Positions 44,400 to 57,000 are shown, numbered from the stretch's first letter. The stretch: 64,000 nt of DNA from Schizochytrium sp. TIO01 (GCA_004764695.1 SMSO01000035.1:3167040-3231039), one strand, 5' to 3'. Notes: generated from the letters alone by a model not told the origin. Numbers and translations are program-made.

Positions 44400-45309
44400 A
44401 TGGAAAAACAACGCTGCCAGCCCAGAAGAGCAAACTCTACCGCACCCATGGACCAGACGCCGGCCACGAAGGCGCTTGCGGATTCACCGAACACCTGCAA
44501 ACGACCACGGTCAGAATCCCTGGGCGGAGTCGGAGCAACTGCTAGAGCTGATGATCTGAAAGCAAATGGCGATGGTGGGGAAAGCGATGAAGGAACCTGC
44601 GCACCAAGAGCAAAGCGTCTTCTGCCGCACGTCTTAGGAAACTGGGCAACGACGGTGTTCTTGCCTGTAAATATATCTGAGGATGCTGTTGCAGAGGCCG
44701 AGGAAGTCTTGGAGGACGCGAGACCGCTAGCGAAAGGTGAGCGAATTTCGAAACCACATGTGAGCCTCTCGAGAACATTTGCATTACGAGAACATCAAAT
44801 TGAGGGCTTTGTGCGGGCAATTCAAGAGAAATTAGAACCCTTTAGAAAGTTCGAGATCTCTGCGAGATATTTGCGACTTTTCCGGAGCGAAAACCAATCG
44901 AGGATCTTTGCAGCTTTGCTCACGGATAGAGGGTCAGATCGCATTAAAAATATGATTCAAGCAGTTGATGAGGTTGTGGAGAGCTTTCAAGGTCCTCCAT
45001 ACTATGCAAACCCAATACCTCATATATCACTCGTGGCTGCTGTGGAAACGAGCAGCAAAATCATACGTGAAAGCAATTGTAGCAACGCCGAAGAAGGCAA
45101 AAGTGGTGTTATTTCTGAAATGACTGAAAATAAGCAAATCACAGACACACATGGCTTGCAAGCAAATCAAGAGTCCTCAATCGGTGGGAATGAAGACGAT
45201 CTCGCTTGCACTAAAGAAAGGCTACCCGGGCCGCCCCTTTGTAACCTTCGTACGTAACGTCGAGGTGCTGTCTGGCGATAAATACTATTCTTTCATATTA
45301 AAGGAATAG
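44400..45309 (+). CDS. USB1: USB1-type U6 snRNA 3'-5' exoribonuclease (C-terminal tail in another frame)
   Basis: A nuclear 2H-phosphodiesterase that trims the oligo-U tail of U6 snRNA and leaves a protective phosphate end. The family signature LGNWATTVFLPV is followed by the two catalytic HxS motifs, H120-V-S122 and H208-I-S210, in the spacing expected for 2H enzymes. The basic, low-complexity N-terminus (residues 1-75) is typical. The frame carrying both HxS motifs ends at 45257, but the family's final strand (VEVLSGDKYYSFILKE, ending TAG at 45309) lies in the next frame, which is open from 45124. The polar insert between about 45060 and 45200 is where a short intron or a one-base shift must occur. 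With one base removed the product is 302 residues. Confidence 0.88.
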
Positions 45310-45924
45310 TAATCAACTCATAGGATTATGCGAGAATTTGTATTTTCTTATAAATGGCAAAAATCCGTTCCCAATTTCTAAGTATTTCGAAAGCAACGAA
45401 TCGATGAAAGAAATAAAGGTTTTCATGAAAGGGAAAAGAAACAGGTGAAAGTTATGTGTCAAAGTCCAAGACTCAGTGAGACTTCACGACGTAGCAATCG
45501 CATTGCTTTAACTTAAATCTAAGATCTGTATTTATGTTACCTCTTGATGCACAATTGTATATGTATTTTTTTTTATTTTTTTTTTTAAGTGTGAAGCTAG
45601 AGAGCACCAAAGTAGATGGTGTGTATAAACGCTCGTACCAAAAAAATATGAGAACGGATGAACCGCGCGCTGACAGCATAACATGTAAGGTGCACTTGAT
45701 CAGAAGCCAAAGGTAAACTTCGGGTCGATTTCGCTTAGATATACTTCTCGACACGAGGAAAGCGGCAAGGTTCGCCAGTTGTTTACCTTTTCTTTTTAAA
45801 AGCGAAAGCGTAATAACAACAAAAGCAAGTCAGCAAGCTCGCTGATTCCAGCTGGTTCCTTTTGAAGAATACCTGCGCGGGCAGTGAGTTACAAATACCT
45901 GCGCGGGCAAAAAAGTTACAAAGA
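45310..45924. other. Intergenic spacer with a tandem duplication next to the downstream start
   Basis: Short AT-rich gap. A T-rich run is at 45567-45590. Two 26-28-base near-identical tandem units (45869-45922) end two bases before the next ATG and include the sequence around ACCTGCGCGGGCA. They may be part of a duplicated leader or promoter element. Confidence 0.6.
45869..45922. repeat. Tandem 26-28-base duplication at the start of the downstream gene
   Basis: Units at 45869-45894 and 45895-45922 share ATACCTGCGCGGGCA and AGTTACAAA and differ by a short indel between them. The second unit abuts the ATG at 45925. Confidence 0.9.
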
Positions 45925-46821
45925 ATGTCGTTCAAAGGTTCCAAAGGAAAATCAAATCCGCCGATTCTTCGCGCCAAATCGCAGATTGGAGCAAAGTCGA
46001 TGCGAATGAATTTTACAACCTTGGAAAAGGCCATTCCTGATGCACCGGAGCACAAGGAACGGCGCGAAGCTAAACGAGAGGTGAAGCGCATGTCCAAGAA
46101 GGATGTTCTCGGGTTGCGCAAGACTCCATGGGAACAGTCTGTAAATACCACTTCAAAAGCTACAGAGAGGCAAAGCTGTCAGATTCCCAAACATGACCCC
46201 ACTTTATTTCAATATAATTATCGCGCAGAGGTACTCCCAAAGCCCAATATGCAATTTGTTTCCAAACCTGGGGCGCACGATTTTGACCATACAAAACTAT
46301 ACCCAGATTATACACCAGAACGATCAAGTATCCCCCCGGCCTCACGAGCCGGCGAGCTTGATGTACACCCGGATCTTATGAACAAAAAAAATTGGAATTC
46401 GTCCACTTATTTAGATCACAAATCACTTCGAGAAGAAGTTGAAGCCAGAAGTCTCCGTTGCATGCGAAATAGCCGTCAGAAGAATGCAATCATTGTCCGT
46501 GAAGGTTATGTAGGCCCTGTCGAAAGAGAAAAACTTCGTATGGAGCGCTTCCGTGCAGAACGAGAGGCTAAGCGAAACGGAACATGGCAAGAGCCTGCTG
46601 CACCTGCACCTGTCTCAAATAATGTGGATGATGGATATACTGCACCACCTCGTAAATCAAAATCAAGAAAGTATAAGGAGTATTATAACGACGGTGTGTA
46701 TGAGTATTCCAAAATTGCTGATGGTTACGTTTGGTCTTGCTCTATGAATCCTAATCCTGAGTTTAAAGGGTCTTGCTTCAAGATCCGCAACCCAGATGCT
46801 TGGAACTTTGCTAGTCCGTGA
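45925..46821 (+). CDS. Hypothetical basic protein, 298 residues
   Basis: A hydrophilic Lys/Arg-rich protein with no membrane segment or signal peptide. The N-terminal 60 residues are basic. The middle has many Pro, Tyr and Asp residues (the YPDYTPERSS region). The C-terminal end is aromatic and compact: YSKIADGYVWSCSMNPNP, then GSCFKIRNPDAWNF. This layout resembles filament- or axoneme-associated proteins, but I do not recognise a family. The first ATG of the frame is 45925; upstream in-frame codons are non-ATG. It converges with the Kelch-RING gene. Confidence 0.78.
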   Translation: MSFKGSKGKSNPPILRAKSQIGAKSMRMNFTTLEKAIPDAPEHKERREAKREVKRMSKKDVLGLRKTPWEQSVNTTSKATERQSCQIPKHDPTLFQYNYRAEVLPKPNMQFVSKPGAHDFDHTKLYPDYTPERSSIPPASRAGELDVHPDLMNKKNWNSSTYLDHKSLREEVEARSLRCMRNSRQKNAIIVREGYVGPVEREKLRMERFRAEREAKRNGTWQEPAAPAPVSNNVDDGYTAPPRKSKSRKYKEYYNDGVYEYSKIADGYVWSCSMNPNPEFKGSCFKIRNPDAWNFASP

Positions 46822-47272
46822 TATACCTCGACATCACGATAGTTATTCATACACCATGAACTACAATTTCCCTCCGTTTCTATTTCCTAAATACATTTTA
46901 TACTATATACTATCCTTTTCTAACCCTCTTCTTTTCAAACAATAATTCATAGCTTTGGACGCAGCGGTTTGTGATTAAGCTGAAAAGATCATTCAAGGCA
47001 ATCAGTCACCAACCAAGCCGTATTGTTTCGGAAAACTATCCATTATTACCTCATCTCATGCATTTTGAGCCTGGAATGGGTTGATTGAATGATTTTTACA
47101 AAATAGAAAGTATAGTGAAATAATGAAGTGATGTCCTGAAGAGTAAAATATAGACTGAAAGATTTCTAATAAACTTTTTTCTTAAGAAATGACGTGGAAA
47201 ACAAATCCACAAAACACACATTTTAGAGACAAATAAGGATCGAACAATAAACCCTCCACAAGACTTGAACAT
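46822..47272. other. Convergent 3' spacer
   Basis: AT-rich gap holding the 3' regions of two converging genes; nothing else is seen. Confidence 0.6.
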
Positions 47273-49789
47273 TTATAAATCTGGACTTCCTCGCCGAGTG
47301 TTGGTGGGGTTGCTATCTTCAGCTTCAGGAGCTGGACGCGTGATTGCACCGTTGTTTTGGCGTTGCCGACGCTGCCGAAACCAGTCCATCATATTCATGA
47401 CAGGATTGCCCAAAAAGGCACGACTTGCCTGCTGTTCACGGGTAAGCTGGTCGGATCCCTCACCGGCCTGGCGCAAACGATTATTTTCTACCGAGGTGGA
47501 AGTGTCAGAACCAGAAGAACTCATACGGTCTTGACCGTGAGCAAGGGCTCCATTACCTTGCGCTTCGAGATCGAGGGCACCAGCTGCTGTAGCAGTACCT
47601 TCGCCTTCTTCTGGGTTCTCAGCATCATCCTCCACCGGGCGACCCGTAACAACATGACATTTACAGAGAGGGCAGTTACCTTTGCGAAGAAGCCATGGGT
47701 CAATGCATTCATCATGATACCAATGTTTGCAAGGGAGCTCACGCAGGATTTCGTCTTGCTCATAAGGCAGAAGACAGATAGCACACACATCGCCCTCGTC
47801 GTCATTGGCATAGAAACTCTTAGGGTCAAACTGCTTTACGGGTACTGTTGCAGCAGCAGCACTTGCCCCGGTCACTCCAGACTCCACAGTGACTACAACG
47901 TCCCCTTCTTTGGTATCAGCGGCTTGGGATTTTCCATCTTGTTGTGCCACGTTAGAAGTATCGACAAGGGCCTCCCTCTCAGATCCCACACTTTCATTCA
48001 TCGCTTGGCGCGGGTGAAAGTAAGTTTGTTCTTCGACAGGCACCTCTCCGAGGTCCTCATACGAGACATTGCCCTCTTCATCAGTTAGCCGCTTCACATA
48101 CATATGCTTTCCATCCTCATCATACCTAATGAGGGGGAGTGCATCAATAACTTCCTGTGAAACACCAGGGTTCTTACGCATCTCTACCATACCCATTTGG
48201 TTACGGCGGGAGCGATGACGAAACATGATGAATATCGTGATAAGCAAGAATATACAAGCTGCAATGAGAACGTATTGAATAGCCGCAAGACCCATAGACG
48301 AAGTGCTAGCGTTTTCGTAGTCCAGTGCATCAAAAAAGCTGCCCTTCTCAACCATAGTCCAACCATCTAGCTCATACAGAGTTGTGTAGCCTGAAACATT
48401 TCGAATGACAACTAGGTTTGAGCCCCTGTTAATGCCCACAGCGTTCAATTGATCGCCTGGAAACTGCGAAACAAATCCACACCACGCATATGACTTGCGT
48501 CGCTGCGAGCACCCAATCGAATAGGCAAGCGAGGAGGCACTGCTAATCTGTGTGAGCGCGACATAGTCCACCGTGGATCTGGATGCCACACCATCAACCT
48601 CATCATCTCGAACTCCTCCATATGTATAAAAGATTGACGTTGAAGCACGCGCCGCTAGATGCCCAGCACGAGAAATCGCACTTGACTGTGTGACAGTTAC
48701 TGCCCGATCTGTCTGCTCACTGGCTGTTGTCTTGCCTGCTGCTTCGAGAGCAAGTGCAGTGAGGTTGAAGTACACAAGGTCACTTTGAATATACGCCGCT
48801 GTAGGTCGGGAATAACCACCGTGTACGGCCCAAATCTCGTTCGTCATCTTTACGTGCGCGTAATCAAAGCGTGCAGAGAGACCAGATGATGATAAGGTCG
48901 TCCATACGCCGACTGGAGCCTCGTCAGCCGTAGTAGCCGTATCGTTGAGTGACAAACACCAGATTCCACTTTGCACCGCGGCGCTCTCTGAAATACCATT
49001 GGCACCACCGTAAAGGATCATGCGATTGTCGATACCTGTGGCACCAGATTGGTAGCGGCCGTACACAGTATCTCCTTCAAGGTCCACTTCAAAGACGTTG
49101 ACCATGCCATCATTTTCAACTTCCACTGACCATACGCTGGTGTCACTAGCATAGTTTTGACGCGTTTGCGAGTCTGGCACGCCACCGTGAATAAGGAATC
49201 GGCAGGACTCAGGGCGATCTGGGTGTGGGTCGACGTTTGCAATCACAGCACCCCAACGCGCGTCCACGACGCTCGAGGTGGCATTTGACCAGTCCACGAA
49301 TTTGCTGCTTCCAAACTCGTAAATGTACAGGCTATTCTTTGCCAGACCAGAGCTGTCATGGCCGCCAAAGATGACCATAATATCCTGCGAGTCACAATAT
49401 GCCGCGGCAGGGTAAGACAGCGCCTCGGGGGTATCCCCAAGCCTCGCGAGTTGTGACCAGAACTCCACGCCAAGCAGTGAGAACTCCGAGTACAACAGAA
49501 ACAACGCCAACACAATGAGTGCCATCACCACCACCCACATGCATCGGCCTAGTCGTCGTCCTGCCACCATTTGCACAGCATGTTGCATCCGCGCACGTCG
49601 TCTCGCGTGGTTATCCTGAGCCTGTGCATTTGCCTGGATATCCTGGCCCGCGTTGGCATCCTGTGAGTTCTGTTCTGTCTGGAGCGCTTGCCCCTGTAAG
49701 CCCTCCTGCGCCTGCCGCCCTTCTTGGGCCTGGGACTCTTCTTGGGCAGAAGGCGTCTCCGCGCCTGGGGACCTTCTGAAGAGGTTCAT
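47273..49789 (-). CDS. Two-pass membrane RING-H2 ubiquitin ligase with Kelch-like lumenal domain
   Basis: 838 residues. A Gln/Ala-rich N-terminus with a basic patch precedes a first hydrophobic helix (about 82-104). Residues 115-495 have repeated IMVIFGGHD/RLILYGGANG-type Kelch motifs of a beta-propeller. A second hydrophobic helix (about 497-523) is followed by an Arg-rich stop, so the propeller lies between the two helices and should face the lumen or outside while both ends are cytosolic. Residues 668-712 form a RING-H2 finger (CAIC, then CKHWYHDEC, then CPLC), the E2-binding module of E3 ligases. The C-terminus is acidic and Gln-rich. The prediction is a ligase that couples recognition by the propeller to cytosolic ubiquitination. 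Start ATG 49789. Confidence 0.9.
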   Translation of the reverse strand: MNLFRRSPGAETPSAQEESQAQEGRQAQEGLQGQALQTEQNSQDANAGQDIQANAQAQDNHARRRARMQHAVQMVAGRRLGRCMWVVVMALIVLALFLLYSEFSLLGVEFWSQLARLGDTPEALSYPAAAYCDSQDIMVIFGGHDSSGLAKNSLYIYEFGSSKFVDWSNATSSVVDARWGAVIANVDPHPDRPESCRFLIHGGVPDSQTRQNYASDTSVWSVEVENDGMVNVFEVDLEGDTVYGRYQSGATGIDNRMILYGGANGISESAAVQSGIWCLSLNDTATTADEAPVGVWTTLSSSGLSARFDYAHVKMTNEIWAVHGGYSRPTAAYIQSDLVYFNLTALALEAAGKTTASEQTDRAVTVTQSSAISRAGHLAARASTSIFYTYGGVRDDEVDGVASRSTVDYVALTQISSASSLAYSIGCSQRRKSYAWCGFVSQFPGDQLNAVGINRGSNLVVIRNVSGYTTLYELDGWTMVEKGSFFDALDYENASTSSMGLAAIQYVLIAACIFLLITIFIMFRHRSRRNQMGMVEMRKNPGVSQEVIDALPLIRYDEDGKHMYVKRLTDEEGNVSYEDLGEVPVEEQTYFHPRQAMNESVGSEREALVDTSNVAQQDGKSQAADTKEGDVVVTVESGVTGASAAAATVPVKQFDPKSFYANDDEGDVCAICLLPYEQDEILRELPCKHWYHDECIDPWLLRKGNCPLCKCHVVTGRPVEDDAENPEEGEGTATAAGALDLEAQGNGALAHGQDRMSSSGSDTSTSVENNRLRQAGEGSDQLTREQQASRAFLGNPVMNMMDWFRQRRQRQNNGAITRPAPEAEDSNPTNTRRGSPDL

Positions 49790-52700
49790 CAGGGCTTAAG
49801 GAAATTTGCTCGAGGTCCCTTTCCTAGCCAGAAGCCGCGAGAGATGTTGTCTCGCAGACTGATTTGCGCTCAGCTGGACGGCCGGTGGGGAGGACTGCGA
49901 AGAGCGAACGAAAGAGTGAGTGGGAAAGAGTGAGTGAGTGCCAATTTGATTGATCAGATGGAATCAATCAAAGCAACCAATCAATCGAACGATCGATCGA
50001 TCAACGCAGAGGCTCCGGGACCCTGCTCTGCGAGAAAACAGCACCGACGAGCCGCCTCCCTCCGAGGCTTCGAGCCGGCCTCAGCCGCCTCCTGCCTGCG
50101 ATCGACCGCGGCCCGGCACAAGGGCCTTTTCTGGCTTTGGTGTCGTCCTGGGAACCTCTCAAAAACACTCAACAACAAAATTTCGATACTTAAAAAAGGA
50201 AAGTAAGAAAGAAAGAAACTAACATGAATGAAAAAAGTTTTTTCTTTTTTCTTTTTCTTTCTCTTTTTCTTTTTCTTTTTTCCTTGTTGTATAAGAAACA
50301 AGTTATTCCAAGTTTTTTACTTTTTCACAGCAGAAGTGATCACAAGTGATCACACAGAAGAAGGAAAGCAAGCCAAGCAAACCCACCGAAAACACCAAGC
50401 AAGCAAGGCAGCTTCAAACCCTCCGTTGCAAAGGATCGCCACCCCCAACACCCAGATCGTCGTAGTCGAAGAACTTCTTGACCCTCTTGAATCCTCAAGC
50501 TCCTGTTGTTAGTTAGTTAGTCGAAACCTGTTCGTATTACAGAGCTCTAATCCCCGCATAAGTGACTCCTAATCTATCGTGAAGCAAGAGGTTTCCACTT
50601 CTTTCCCAAAGTTTTTGCAAACAAACATCATTGCAATTCAATCAACTCTGTTCGTTCAACTCCAATCAGCTCAGCCCAACTTAAGCTATGGAACCGAATG
50701 GTCTGGTCTCGCCTCGTCCCAGGACGGCGCTGCAGAGGCCTCCACAAGCTGGCACCCAGCTGTGGCTACAGTCTGGCTCAGGCGTGCGCGAGAGCTGGCG
50801 GCGATCGTGACGCATTTATTCATTCATTCATTCATTCATTCATTCATTCATTCTTTTATTGATTGATTCATTTTCATTCATTCATTCACTCATTCTTTTA
50901 TTGATTTATTTGTTTTCATTTATAGCAACCTCAAAGAACAGGATTCACAAATCAACGACAACCAATTGGAGGACCTCTCAATGGACGCAAAGCTCGACCC
51001 GCAAAGCTTGACCCGAGGAGGACTCGGCGCTGCAGCGCCTCAGCACCCGTCAAGAGAAGAGGTTTAGTTTACCAGTCTGCCAGGAGTGAAGGAAGGCTCG
51101 CTTCTCAAGGTTCAGGTTGGCACTGTAGAAGCAGCCTCGAAGTGGCGAACTCTCATGAACGAGTGTACTCTGCAATAACTGAGATTGCACTCTTCGCGAG
51201 CTTGGAAAACGCCAATGCCAACTCCAATGCCAACACCAGTGCTGCCAAACCTCGAGATTCTGAGCAGCCTCGCGCTCGATGAAGAAGCACCAAGCCCAAG
51301 GTGAAGAAGAAGAAGAAGTCACACATTTGTTTGGCGATCGATCGGTGACATGGGCAGTGAATTGACGTGCCAAAAGCAAGCTTATTCAGGAGACAGGGAT
51401 TCGTCCCGAACTCAGGGTTGACTTTGGATTGTTTGCTTGCTTGGTTGCTTGCTTGCTTGGTCTCTTGATGGATTCATGCTCGTGCGAAGCAATCCAATCG
51501 CCCAGGCATCGTTGGCCTTTGCGCACAACCATACATACATACATATACACACATACACACGTGCAACGGTAGACACGAATCAATGCTCGATTCCCGACTG
51601 TGCGAAGGGACGAATTAATTCGTGGATCATCCATCAGCAGCGATAATTTGGGGTTCACGGACACCGGAAATCTTGGTCGTTCGGCAAAGCTTTGTCCTTT
51701 CTGGAGCATGCAAAGCCACAGCTGCATCTGAAGATATGGAGCTGACTGCCAACTTCAATTGTGCACTGGTATCCGGGCCTTCTAAAGATGAAGCTCGCTT
51801 GGCCTGGGCTTGTTTTCCCGGCAGAGTCGCGCCGAAAGCAAACAGTCCTGAGTGAGGGCATCCATGCAGTAGTCCGTGAAGAACTTGAAGACCACTCGAA
51901 GTCATGGCAATCGTTTTGTTGCACCCTAACTAATTTGCTTTATTATTATTGTTATTGTTATTGTTATTATTGTTAATTTCTAACTTTTTATTTAATTGTA
52001 AAATTAATTAAAATTAACTTGAAAATTGAATATATGTGATATAATATGAAGAAGATCATCAATATAACAGGAAACATGAACAGGAAATGCAATTAAACAG
52101 CTTTGGGCCTTTCCAAGTTTATAGCCTATGCAGTACCTACCTTTTGCGTTAAAGGACACACGTGCCTCCTCAGTTCAGAGCTCTTTGCCGGCTGAAGCAG
52201 CGATTAGGAATAATCTAAACATACCCACCTACACAGTAGCACGCATAATGAAGGGTAGAATTGGCACTCCTTTCCGTGAATTAGTCAATTTTGGCATTTT
52301 ACTGATAAATGTTTATACCTAAGTAACAGTTAGGTAAGCTAGCAGTTGACTTTGTTGTGTCTAACCAATTCGCTGGCCTGGCTTTTGATCCATTTCAAGC
52401 TTCGTGTCTCTTTCAGGATCACAAATCGCTGCCAACTGCATGTCGTTTAGACCTGGAGTGCAAATCACTCGGGAGCGGCATTAAAGGCGGCGTGGCTGGC
52501 TTGAGAACCGTGAGTTAGCAGATTCTTTCCATATTATATATTTTTTTGTCTTACTTGTCTTTAGTACTTTTGTAGTTCTCGATATAGGAGTACTCAAGTT
52601 CACAAAAGAACTTTTCTTTCAACTTTTGCAAAATGTTGTGGGGTCTTTTAATGGGCAAAATAAACTTTATTGTGTAGATAACATTGATAAATTCGCGCTG

Positions 52701-54000
52701 TGCTCGGCAATCTTGTTCTCCGCGCGCTCGCAGGCGCTTCAGGCGTTGGGCTTTGCTCATAGCTGGCGCAGACCCTCCCTAAGGCACATTCCCAGCCTCA
52801 ATCGCCCAGGCTAGCCATAAATCCACTCCGTGGTGCGAGATATCGTGCGACTTGAGTCGTTCATTCAGTGAAATAGCATTCAACTTAATTTGCTCTTCGA
52901 CCTAAGCTCTCCTTGCAAGGTTTAGGCAGGCCTGTGTAAATCCCAGGCTTTGCAGGTGCCCGCTCGTACGAGGGAGCTAGTGGGACGGTGCACAGCTTTG
53001 CTACAGACAAAGTCTCTGATTTTGTCAAGTGGACTTTTGAGGTGAGCGAGGGATTTGCGATTCCGTAGCTCGCCTCACGTGCTTTGCCTGTTCACAGTTG
53101 CCACACCGGCGCCGCCAATAGACCTCCTTGAGGCTAACTATCGAGTCCAATCAGGATTTCGACCCCATCAGAAGCCAATTCCTCTGCAAGGCCAAGCTTG
53201 CTTCTTCGCAATTCCTTCGCCACAATCGATATCTCCTGAATCTAGCTAGGACTTCCTCAAACAACCAATATACTTCTGCAAAATATCAAAGCAAATTATT
53301 ATTCCAGGTGGGCCAAAACATTGCATGCTGCGGTGCGTACCTACTCGGCACCTCTGGTTGAGCGCGGGCTGCTGACGTGCGTGCGTGCTGAAGACCACAT
53401 TAAAGATTGCAATCGCCAGGGACTTACAGCCGCCGTAAGTAATAGCAGCTACACGGTGTGCGCAAACGCAGACGAATCTTGCTTGGCACCCTAGAAGGTG
53501 CACGCGCTGCATCTGAGAGACGCGCATCTCCAAAGCGATCCAGTGGCACGTGCATGAAACCAGGTCTGGAAAGGACTTTAAATTGGTTGTCGTCGCAACC
53601 CTAGTTCTGGGGTGGACACAAGAAAGCCCCGAGCGAAGATAGTTAGGACAGGGTGGAGATTGCCGTAAAGAGATTTTTGGCGTCGGTGGGTTTTCTCACC
53701 CTCGGGTAGTTCTTTCGCTCTTGTTTCATGCCAACGTGTGAGGAGAATCTGCTGCGCGAATACTTGAGGAGGTGGAGATAATAGCGACAGAAGTATTAGA
53801 AGTAGGTGTAAAAGAAGTGATAGAATAGATCGGCGGAGTGGAATCAGGACGTCGTGGAATTGAGTGAGTGCTTGTAGGCGTCGGTGTCTACTGTGGAATT
53901 TTAAGGCATAGAGTACAGGTATATTAGTAGACTTCGAGACTCATTAGTGCTGAGGCTAACAGTGCACTTTGCTTGCTCCTAAAAGGTGATCTGAGTGTCA
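49790..54000. other. 4.2-kb gene-poor region
   Basis: Upstream regions of the Kelch-RING and DOCK genes, which diverge. The interval has a pyrimidine tract (50234-50283), CATT arrays (50812-50910), a CATA/CACA tract (51530-51562) and a TTA-rich tract (51940-51975). Many short frames occur on both strands but none looks real. Confidence 0.55.
50812..50910. repeat. CATT microsatellite cluster with GATT and CTTT variants
   Basis: About eight CATT units are followed by TTTTATTGATT and then more CATT units. The same half-sequence recurs at about 50850-50870 and 50895-50910. Confidence 0.92.
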
Positions 54001-57000
54001 ATGAAAATGACCGAGAATGATGAATTACGTGACACCCATTCATCATCACCATCAATAACATCATCATCTTCATCATCTTGGCAAAAACGGGAAGGTAAAG
54101 GTCGAGCAAGGTTTGAATTTGTTGCTAAGGGAAAGTACCAGATTTCTCTTGAGGCTGGTGACTTAGTCAGCGTACAAGAGTTTTCTAGCGGATGGTTTAA
54201 AGGAGTGCAAATGCGGACAGGTCAACGAGGCATATTTCCTGCAGCTTTTATCGAGCTATTTGATGGACAACAGCCTGGGAATAGCGATAGTGACCCCAAA
54301 GATGATGACTTATGTCTTGAGGTGGATAAAGTCCTGCGAGAATGGTCCAGGGAACTTACGACTGCAGATCACCCGACACAATATGAGGCTCTTCAAGACA
54401 AAATTGCTATTTTAGCTGACTGGCGACGCCTTATTACCAATTCATCCTTGCCCAAAGACGTTGCCTTGTTGCTTCGAGCTAGTGTAGTAAATGTTCTGGA
54501 ATCAAACCTTCAAAGTTCAAATCATAAACTAATAGTGCCTCGAAATCGTGATGGCCAAGTGGTCACAACACTTAACACGCCCCTTATTGAGGTTTTTACA
54601 TTACACAAGAACGTCCAGCTCTCCATGGACCGCGAGTATCAACTTCCATCTCGTCTTTCTGATCTTCATAGATTGAAAGATGAAAACCCCCAATCGGCTC
54701 AGATTATTAACCTTTTACGACGCCTTCAACGAATTGAAGAAGGGAAGGACTTAGATGCATCAGCAGTGATTTCAAACGAATCTCATTCTAGCAACGCATC
54801 TCAAATAATCTCACAAGGTGGCGCAATACAGGAAAAGCTCGATTTAAAGCTGCATTCACAATTTTATGACTTGCGTGTCTCAGTCCGCAATGTGGAAATC
54901 TCTACCTCGCAAACCCTTTGCTTTTATTTCTCTCTTTATAACTCGCATACCTACGAACAGCTATCAGAAGATTTTCTCGTTCAGCTTGAAGCCGATAGCG
55001 GTTTGCATGGGTCTCGGCAATCCCGATTTATCCGTATCCCTCGTGAGCTACTGACTACCTCGTTTACGATCGTTTGCAAAATTGTACGGCAGGGACCACT
55101 GCAAACCTCAGGGAGCAGCAGCACGCACTCAAAGAATAAACTAGTATCCCCTATCCCAACTGAACTGGGCAGGCAGCATACTGATGCTTTTCGCCGACCC
55201 TATGCAGTTGCTGTGTGGGGAGGCCCGTGTTTTCTCAACACTTTAGCTTCAGAAAAGCAAGAGGCATTGGAAAGTAAGTGCAACTATATCTGGTTTGCCA
55301 ATAGCCGAGAGGATTTCTTAGAAACCAAGTTGCGAGAGCTGCTACGGCAACTAAATTCCATGGATGTCCAGCGATCAGGCGTAGGCCAGTCAAACAGCAA
55401 CAACAGCCATGTGAGTAGTGGTTTAATCACTCTTCGCTTGCAGCTTGAACAGCATGAGCCGGCTATTCTACATGACCCACAAAGTGTTCTGATGATACAA
55501 ATGGACCCTTTAGTCTCACCGTTGAGTGTGCGCAATGATGTTTACGTTCGCCTATGCCATGGTGTCTTTCAACAAGATCGAAAAAGGTCTGCACGGAACA
55601 TAGAAGTGCGAGTGCATGTTGTCTACAATGATGATGCAACTATTGCCCCTGCCATGATTGGACGCCAGCGTGCAGCACTTGGCTCGACATACCGATCAAC
55701 TATTTATTATCATGAAAACTCACCTCATTTTGAAGAACAACTACTCGTCCGTTTGCCTGCACTGGAGACACCTAAGGCTATACATCTCTTGTTCATATTT
55801 TCTCATGTGTCAACCACTGCTGGAAAATCTCATCCCTTTTCATATAGCTTTTTGCCACTCTATACAAAAAGCGGCGGCATCCTTCCCAACGGAGAAGTTC
55901 AACTGAAGTGTTACAAACCGCTGCCAGGGATGGGGCCTGCAGACACAAAACTTCCTGATACTCGCTACCTGATGCTTCAACCTATCCTTGCAAAAGGTAC
56001 AACACCCACAGCGGAGCCAAATATGAGACCAAAAGAACATTTCACTGTGGAAATTAAGGTGTGCTCATCTGAGGAACCGCAGAATCCTAATCTTGCAGCA
56101 TTCCTGAAACTTTGTCAAGATTCTTGGCTCGGACGAAAGCGCGTGTCCATGGAAGCGCTTCTTAACTTTGCAATCCATGAAATGGATATTAATGAAGCGC
56201 TACAACACATGCGCGGTTTTCTTGATGGAGTCTTTCGCACCATGGATGTCATGGAAGACGACAGTATTGTACAGAGCGCATTCATGGTGCTAGTCTCGTT
56301 TTTGTCTCGGGCGGCAGCTGCCCTGGGACCTACAGATTTTCGGCGGCGGTTCGAACTATATGTAACCCAACATTTCGTCGAACAAAAATTTACGCCCCGT
56401 GTTTATATTGCGTTACTTGGTAACCTTCGCTTGTGGATTGAAACATCCCCATTATTACAAACTGAGACAAGTACCCAGCAGGCTGGAGATTCCACACCCC
56501 AACTTCCTACAGAAAGTGGAGATGAGATTAGTAATGACATTGACCAGCGCGATACTACTCTAGGAAGCTTACGCCAGAGAGCCATGAGCATGGACTCGCA
56601 GGAGAGCGGTTCAGTCTTGCGATGCTTGGCATATTTATGCAGGCTTATTAGTATATCTCGTCGTTGTGCTGAGAAGCAAGAAAAACTTTCTGGCTCCAAG
56701 ATGACAACTTTTCAACAACATTTCCTTGACATTTTCTATTTACTTGATGATATGGCTGCGGCCAAAATCACAACACAAATGTCGTTGGAGTATCAGCGCC
56801 TTGTTCATGGCATTCAGAGAGATGCAATGATCGGTATGGCCCAGGTTATGGAGTTTGGTCTTGTAGATACTGTTGTTGACACCGATACTATGAGTGAGAT
56901 TGCGCGTGGCTTCCTAGATTCTTTGCACCAAGTCTCTGCAAATCTTCGCCTCGATAAATTGACATTTTTGCAAAGTTTGTGTAGTTCACAACTTTTGATG

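Noticed and set aside
43972-44559. 195-codon plus-strand frame overlapping the start of USB1
   Set aside because: Its first 30 codons are the TATG repeat and it runs out of frame across the USB1 N-terminus. USB1 is supported by conserved motifs.
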